A stretch of 8,140 nt of DNA, taken from positions 1-8,140 of the forward strand of contig JAEZLB010000290.1 in the NCBI GenBank assembly GCA_023435945.1, in the 5' to 3' direction. This document shows positions 4,542-8,140 of the stretch, in pieces. Source of the stretch: Pseudomonadota bacterium (GTDB lineage: Bacteria > Pseudomonadota > Gammaproteobacteria > Burkholderiales > Burkholderiaceae_D). Each line of letters starts with the position of its first letter. Position 1 is the stretch's first letter. Both the position numbers and the translations under genes were made by a program. The notes under the pieces are model-generated. The model was not told the DNA's origin. It ran no database searches and saw nothing but the letters and a program-made list of their open reading frames with translations.

Positions 4542-6008
4542 ATGCAATCAGACCGACCCCTCCCTTTTGATTCCGGGTATCAGGTGATGAGCCATCTGGC
4601 TCAAGTACTCTCCCATCCCGTCCATGCCGCCCTTACGTCAATCGGCTTGGTCCTGCTTATTGCACTCGCCGACTTAACCACCGGCTACACAATGAACCTG
4701 GCCATGCTGTACACGGTGCCTATTGCACTGGCGACCTGGATAAGTGGCGCCACTACAGCCTCTGTGACCGCCATCGTAGCTATGTCCTGTTGGACATTCG
4801 GCTTTTATCATACGCATGATGGCTTCGAGCCTTTTTATTATTGGGAAGCAGTCACGCTGACGATAACCTTCATCATTTTTATCGGACTGCTTCACTCACT
4901 ACGCTCCGCCCTAGTAAGAGCTGACAAACGTTTTCTGCATGTATTGGAAGGCCTGCCGGTCGGCATATTCGTCACAGAGCGCAAGAATGGAAATTTGCTT
5001 TACGCAAACAAGCACTTTTCCACCATGTTCGGGGAGCCTGTCGAAGCACGGGTAGCAAAGGTCGACCAAGGATTACAGGAGCATTTAGCCTCAAAACCTG
5101 CGCAAGCCTCACAGACAGACAACACGGTCTTTCGCTACTGCGAGGTGCGGGACGAAGATAGTGGACACTGGTATCTGGTTCAATCAGGCCCTATCCAGTG
5201 GGAAGATGGCCGGACCGTGCAATTGAAAGTCTTGATGGACATCACCGATGGCAAGCAAGCTGAAGCCCTGCGTCAACAGCATCATGACTTGCTGCATATT
5301 AGCTCACGCAATGCTTTGCTGGCCGAGATTGGCTCGATGCTAGGCCATGAACTCAATCAGCCTCTGATGGCCATTGCAGCTTATCTGGATGCGAGCAACC
5401 TGCTGCTCTCAAAGAGCAAGCCTAATGTAAAAGAAGTGCTGACGGCATTGCAGAAAGCGCGCGCGCAAGTGTCACGGGCCAGTGACATCCTGGAACACAC
5501 CCGCAGCTTCCTGCGCCGCCGTGCGCCGAGCTTCATGCAAAGCGATATTAATGAAGTGGCCCATGAAGCAGTGCAATCCCTGGAACTGGAGCTGCAGGAT
5601 AGCGACATACACGTTGAATTAGAACTCGGACGCAATCTGCCCGACGTCATGTTCGACAGCACCCTCATACAACAAGTCGTCATCAATCTGCTGCGCAATG
5701 CCGTGGACGCCTTGTCAGCCGCCCCCTGCCCGCGCCACATCACCATACGCACGACAGCCAGTGCAGACCAGGGTTTGCAAATTTCTGTCGTAGATAATGG
5801 GCCCGGCGTACCTGAGGAAATCAGGGATAAATTGTTCACCCCCTTTGTGACGACCAAAACGCAGGGACTGGGTTTGGGGCTTTGCATCTGCCGCTCTATC
5901 ATCGAAGCCCATGGCGGAACCCTCTGGTTCTCGGATAATAACAACGGTGGATCAAGCTTCCATTTCACTTTAGCGAAAGGTCGTCAGCATGCAGATTTCG
6001 AAGAATGA
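4542..6008 (+). CDS. Membrane-anchored PAS sensor histidine kinase (FixL/DctS-like)
   Basis: A 488-residue sensor kinase. The N-terminus holds about four hydrophobic segments (about 29-47, 52-70, 72-88, 104-122) with only short loops, including the common DLTTGYTMNLAMLYTVPIA-type sequence, so there is no large periplasmic sensor domain. A PAS-like domain follows (about 128-237). The phosphorylation site is His269 in GHELNQPL. The ATPase domain shows the N box (Asn382, Asn386), G1 box DNGPG (418-422), F region (LFTPFVTTK) and G2 box GLGLGL (442-447). All catalytic motifs are intact. The ATG at 4542 has AAAGGA at 4526-4531. The regulator gene starts inside its 3' end. The signal is unknown: membrane-embedded or cytoplasmic sensing is likely. 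Proximity to tctBA suggests control of carboxylate uptake, as in DctS/DctR-type systems. Confidence 0.94.
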   Translation: MQSDRPLPFDSGYQVMSHLAQVLSHPVHAALTSIGLVLLIALADLTTGYTMNLAMLYTVPIALATWISGATTASVTAIVAMSCWTFGFYHTHDGFEPFYYWEAVTLTITFIIFIGLLHSLRSALVRADKRFLHVLEGLPVGIFVTERKNGNLLYANKHFSTMFGEPVEARVAKVDQGLQEHLASKPAQASQTDNTVFRYCEVRDEDSGHWYLVQSGPIQWEDGRTVQLKVLMDITDGKQAEALRQQHHDLLHISSRNALLAEIGSMLGHELNQPLMAIAAYLDASNLLLSKSKPNVKEVLTALQKARAQVSRASDILEHTRSFLRRRAPSFMQSDINEVAHEAVQSLELELQDSDIHVELELGRNLPDVMFDSTLIQQVVINLLRNAVDALSAAPCPRHITIRTTASADQGLQISVVDNGPGVPEEIRDKLFTPFVTTKTQGLGLGLCICRSIIEAHGGTLWFSDNNNGGSSFHFTLAKGRQHADFEE

Positions 6009-6609
6009 GCCGACTGTTTTTGTCGTCGATGACGACGAAGCGGTGCGAGACTCGCTCAAGATGCTGCTGACAGCGGCAGGCTTGCGTGTCGAGTCTTATC
6101 CATCGGCTGCATCTTTTCTGAAAAGCTATACCCCTACGCATTCAGGCTGCATGGTGCTGGATATTCGCATGCCCGGCATGAGCGGCCTGGCGCTGCAGGA
6201 TGAATTGCACAAGCGCCGCGTCTCTCTGCCCATACTTTTCCTGACCGGCCATGCCGATGTCCCCATTGCTGTACGTGCCCTGAAACAAGGTGCCTACGAT
6301 TTCATCGAAAAACCGCTGGACTCGCAAAGACTGGTGCTGGCAGTGATGAATGCCTTGCGAGTCGATGCGCAGCAACGCATGCAGGTGGCAGCACAGTCCA
6401 TGGACGTGGAAGCCGCAGACCGCCTGGTGACGCTATCGGATCGCGAACGGGAAGTGCTGAAGTATGTACTGGAAGGCAAACCGACACGCGAAATTGCACA
6501 GATGCTGAACGTGAGCATCAAAACCATTGAATTCCATCGTGCCCGCATACGAGAGAAACTGGGTGTCACTTCGCTGGCTGAACTCTTCAAGTTGTTCATG
6601 CCTCGCTGA
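5989..6609 (+). CDS. FixJ/NarL-type response regulator, LuxR HTH output
   Basis: A 206-residue response regulator with two domains. The receiver (about 8-122) has the acidic pocket Asp14/Asp15, phospho-acceptor Asp58 (VLDIRMPGMSG), Thr86 and Lys108 (EKP), all intact. A short linker leads to a LuxR-type helix-turn-helix (about 147-203), with LSDREREVL and SIKTIEFHRARIREKLGV being the classical signature of FixJ/TtrR/NodW-like regulators. The ATG lies inside the kinase gene (20-nt overlap) and has AAAGG at 5976-5980, 8 nt upstream, so translational coupling is likely. It is the cognate partner of the kinase. The likely DNA targets are the two palindromes flanking the 1-kb divergent region, giving regulation of tctBA and autoregulation. 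Confidence 0.96.
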   Translation: MQISKNEPTVFVVDDDEAVRDSLKMLLTAAGLRVESYPSAASFLKSYTPTHSGCMVLDIRMPGMSGLALQDELHKRRVSLPILFLTGHADVPIAVRALKQGAYDFIEKPLDSQRLVLAVMNALRVDAQQRMQVAAQSMDVEAADRLVTLSDREREVLKYVLEGKPTREIAQMLNVSIKTIEFHRARIREKLGVTSLAELFKLFMPR

Positions 6610-6643
6610 TCCGCACCGGCATTCACCAGGCGGCGGTTTATAA

Positions 6644-6677
6644 CGGGCAGGCGGCATCAAGCGATTTGCGCTGCCCG
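6644..6677 (+). terminator. Possible terminator-like hairpin after the response regulator
   Basis: CGGGCAG (6644-6650) and CTGCCCG (6671-6677) form a 7-bp GC-rich stem, slightly extendable past a bulged G, with a loop of about 20 nt. The following sequence is pyrimidine-rich (CTCTCCCCCGCTTCTCTC) rather than a T-run, so termination would be weak. It separates the regulator from the downstream isomerase-like gene. Confidence 0.35.
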
Positions 6678-6745
6678 CTCTCCCCCGCTTCTCTCATTCC
6701 GGTCATGTTTTGCCTGTTGCCCAGCCTTGCCCAAGGAGACCGAGA

Positions 6746-7375
6746 ATGACCACTTCACTCAAAACTTGCGACAAACCCGTGATCGAATTCTGGTTCGATT
6801 TCGGCAGTAATTACAGTTATCTGAGCACTATGCGCATCGAGGCACTAGCGTCAGCGGCCGGAGCCGCTATCGCATGGAAGCCTTTCCTGCTGGGCGCGGT
6901 ATACAAAGAGCTAGGGTGGAAAGAAGCGCCTTTTCTCGCGCAACCGGAGAAAGGCCGCTATGTGTGGCAAGACACCCGAAGACGCGCAAAGCAATACGGT
7001 ATAGCGTTCAACATGCCAACAACCTTTCCCCGGGTGGCAGTACTGCCATCTCGCGTTGCGATGCTTTGCACCCACGAACCCTGGATAGGAGATTTCTGCA
7101 AAAACGTGATGCGCCAGAACTGGGTGCTGGACCTGGATATCAACGACCCCATTCAGGTGGAGCATGCGCTGTCAGCACTCGTGGAAGACCCAAAGCGCAT
7201 TATCAGTGCCGCGCAAGAGGATGCCAACAAGCTGAAACTGCGGGAGCAAACGCAACAGGCGCGCGAGAAAGGAATTTTCGGAGCCCCGACATTTTTCGTG
7301 AACGATGAAATGTTCTGGGGCGACGACCGGCTTGAAGATGCGCTGCATTACCTGCGCAGCCCTCAGAACATTTGA
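6746..7375 (+). CDS. 2-hydroxychromene-2-carboxylate isomerase family protein (DsbA/GST-kappa fold)
   Basis: A 209-residue thioredoxin-fold protein of the NahD/GST-kappa group. It starts with the family's first strand and active-site turn, FWFDFGSNYSYL (15-26). Ser21 occupies the catalytic Ser position; the usual following Pro is Asn. No CxxC motif is present, which argues against a disulfide oxidoreductase. The helical insertion (about 50-165) contains KPFLLGAVYKELGW and PRVAVLPSR, and the C-terminal part has GIFGAPTFFVNDEMFWGDDR with the cis-proline at 181. Characterised members isomerise 2-hydroxychromene-2-carboxylate in naphthalene breakdown using glutathione, but many relatives lie outside such pathways, and no aromatic-degradation genes are seen here. 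The ATG at 6746 is chosen over an upstream one at 6710 because AAGGAG (6733-6738) sits 7 nt before it. No signal peptide, so cytoplasmic. Confidence 0.9.
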   Translation: MTTSLKTCDKPVIEFWFDFGSNYSYLSTMRIEALASAAGAAIAWKPFLLGAVYKELGWKEAPFLAQPEKGRYVWQDTRRRAKQYGIAFNMPTTFPRVAVLPSRVAMLCTHEPWIGDFCKNVMRQNWVLDLDINDPIQVEHALSALVEDPKRIISAAQEDANKLKLREQTQQAREKGIFGAPTFFVNDEMFWGDDRLEDALHYLRSPQNI

Positions 7376-7384
7376 AGCTCCACC

Positions 7385-7897
7385 CTATTCCCGGTGATGC
7401 TGCTGGTTTACCTCCTGCTGCATGGTTTGCACGGCGGTCGGCCATGTGCTCTTGATATACGCCAGCACCGCAACGATGTCCGTATCCGACAGGATGTTGC
7501 CGTAAGCCGGCATATCGCTTTCATACCCGGGGGGCGCTGTCCTTCCCGGCACCAGTCCATGTTTGACGATGTCGAATAACAGTCTATCCGCGTGATGCCA
7601 GGTATGGCCTGTCTCATCATGCGGCGGCGCCGGCAATCTTCCATTGGCAAGACGGGTACGCCAGTCCGGCTGCCCTTCCAGCTTCGCCCCGTGACAGGCC
7701 GCGCAGTATTGGACGTAGATTTTCTCTCCGCTGGACACCCGTTGCTGGTCCGACGGATCAATATAAAAATCCGGCTTGTGATCGGCCGAAAGATAGAAAA
7801 ATAAGGCGCCGGCCAAAATGGCAATAAGTATTGGTATTGCCAGCGCCCTCCATTTTGCTTGCCCTGTACGTCCTGCTTGCCTGCTCAGATCAGCCAT
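7385..7897 (-). CDS. Membrane-anchored monoheme cytochrome c
   Basis: A 170-residue protein with a short cytoplasmic N-terminus, one hydrophobic segment (about 18-36) acting as an uncleaved anchor, and a periplasmic class I cytochrome c domain. The heme attachment site is CAACH (Cys65, Cys68, His69) and the likely distal ligand is Met129 in SDMPAYG. The C-terminal helix DTDIVAVLAYIKSTWP is typical. It probably passes electrons between periplasmic or membrane redox partners; the partner is unknown. The ribosome-binding site is weak (a GAG-like match only), so coupling to the upstream gene, whose stop lies 24 nt before this ATG, is plausible. Its 3' end faces the isomerase-like gene with only 9 nt between the stops. 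Confidence 0.92.
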   Translation of the reverse strand: MADLSRQAGRTGQAKWRALAIPILIAILAGALFFYLSADHKPDFYIDPSDQQRVSSGEKIYVQYCAACHGAKLEGQPDWRTRLANGRLPAPPHDETGHTWHHADRLLFDIVKHGLVPGRTAPPGYESDMPAYGNILSDTDIVAVLAYIKSTWPTAVQTMQQEVNQQHHRE

Positions 7898-7921
7898 ATC
7901 TCAATCAACTCGCTTTACCTG

Positions 7922-8140
7922 CTAGTTACCTTTCTCATTATCACCCTGAGCTTGCCCGAACCCGACTCCCAAGCCCGCCCCCATACCTGCTCCTGCCCCG
8001 CCCATGGCGCCCCGTCCGCCTTGATTACCACCGCGCTCACTGTCACTTTTGCCTCGGCCTGGGTTTCCCTGCGTACGGGTTGGACCCTGCAAGGGAATGG
8101 CGAGGTCGGCGGGAACCGGCTCCAGATCGAGCGCCGTACG
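7922..8140 (-). CDS. C-terminal fragment of an unidentified gene with a glycine-rich tail
   Basis: A frame open from the window edge to a TAG at 7922-7924 gives the last 72 residues of a protein whose start lies beyond position 8140. The visible part begins RTALDLEPVPADLAIPLQGP, then turns hydrophilic (GNPGRGKSDSERGG). It ends in a low-complexity Gly/Ala/Met tail (GAMGGAGAGMGAGLGVGFG) and the acidic-basic end QAQGDNEKGN. It precedes the cytochrome c gene by 24 nt on the same strand, so the two likely form an operon. The family is not recognised. Because only one end is visible and its composition is biased, a chance frame cannot be fully excluded, though the operon spacing favours a real gene. 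Confidence 0.6.
   Translation of the reverse strand, partial: RTALDLEPVPADLAIPLQGPTRTQGNPGRGKSDSERGGNQGGRGAMGGAGAGMGAGLGVGFGQAQGDNEKGN

Noticed and set aside
4920..5250. Heme-binding PAS as in FixL
   Set aside because: The kinase has a PAS-like domain and FixL/FixJ-type architecture, but no proximal-histidine heme motif could be identified by eye, so oxygen sensing is not claimed.
5381..5968. 195-codon frame antisense to the kinase
   Set aside because: It mirrors the intact kinase catalytic region and its translation is Ser/Arg/Cys-rich with no domain signature.
6710..6745. Upstream in-frame ATG for the isomerase-like protein
   Set aside because: The extra 12 residues (MPVAQPCPRRPR) are not family-like, and the strong AAGGAG lies just before the ATG at 6746.

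Overview
The window looks like a chromosomal segment of a moderate-GC betaproteobacterium, probably Burkholderiales and perhaps Oxalobacteraceae. This is an inference from gene types (TctA/TctB carboxylate uptake, FixL/FixJ-like two-component pair, TerC, 2-hydroxychromene-2-carboxylate isomerase family) and codon use. No rRNA, tRNA, insertion sequence or CRISPR array was seen.

Left part (1-3500), all on the minus strand. A tctB-tctA pair encodes the small and large membrane subunits of a tripartite tricarboxylate transporter. It is followed by a TerC-family membrane protein and a UspA-type universal stress protein. The block ends at a very strong, perfectly symmetrical 18-bp terminator (27-65). 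The usual periplasmic receptor gene tctC is absent from the window.

Middle (3501-4541), about 1 kb with no convincing ordinary gene, lies between divergent tctBA and a sensor kinase. It is the most interesting part. Two near-identical 20-bp inverted-repeat sites (3831-3850 and 4449-4468) flank it. The first sits at about -42.5 from the start site predicted by a TATACT -10 box facing tctBA, the classical position for activation of a promoter with a poor -35. The second lies upstream of a plausible promoter for the kinase. The predicted tctBA mRNA would have a leader of about 307 nt. It would begin almost immediately with a perfect 12-bp stem, followed by a second hairpin, an 8-codon open frame with an excellent ribosome-binding site, and mutually exclusive small hairpins before tctB.

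Right part (4542-8140). A membrane-anchored PAS histidine kinase and a FixJ/NarL-type response regulator overlap by 20 nt and read rightward. The simplest model is that the kinase senses a signal, the regulator binds the two palindromes, and tctBA and the kinase operon are both controlled. Next comes a DsbA-fold 2-hydroxychromene-2-carboxylate isomerase-like protein on the plus strand. It converges with only 9 nt of spacing on a membrane-anchored monoheme cytochrome c. Upstream of the cytochrome gene is the glycine-rich C-terminal end of an unidentified gene that runs off the window edge.

Gene families are well supported. Regulatory links, RNA structures and the small open frame are inferences from sequence reading only.
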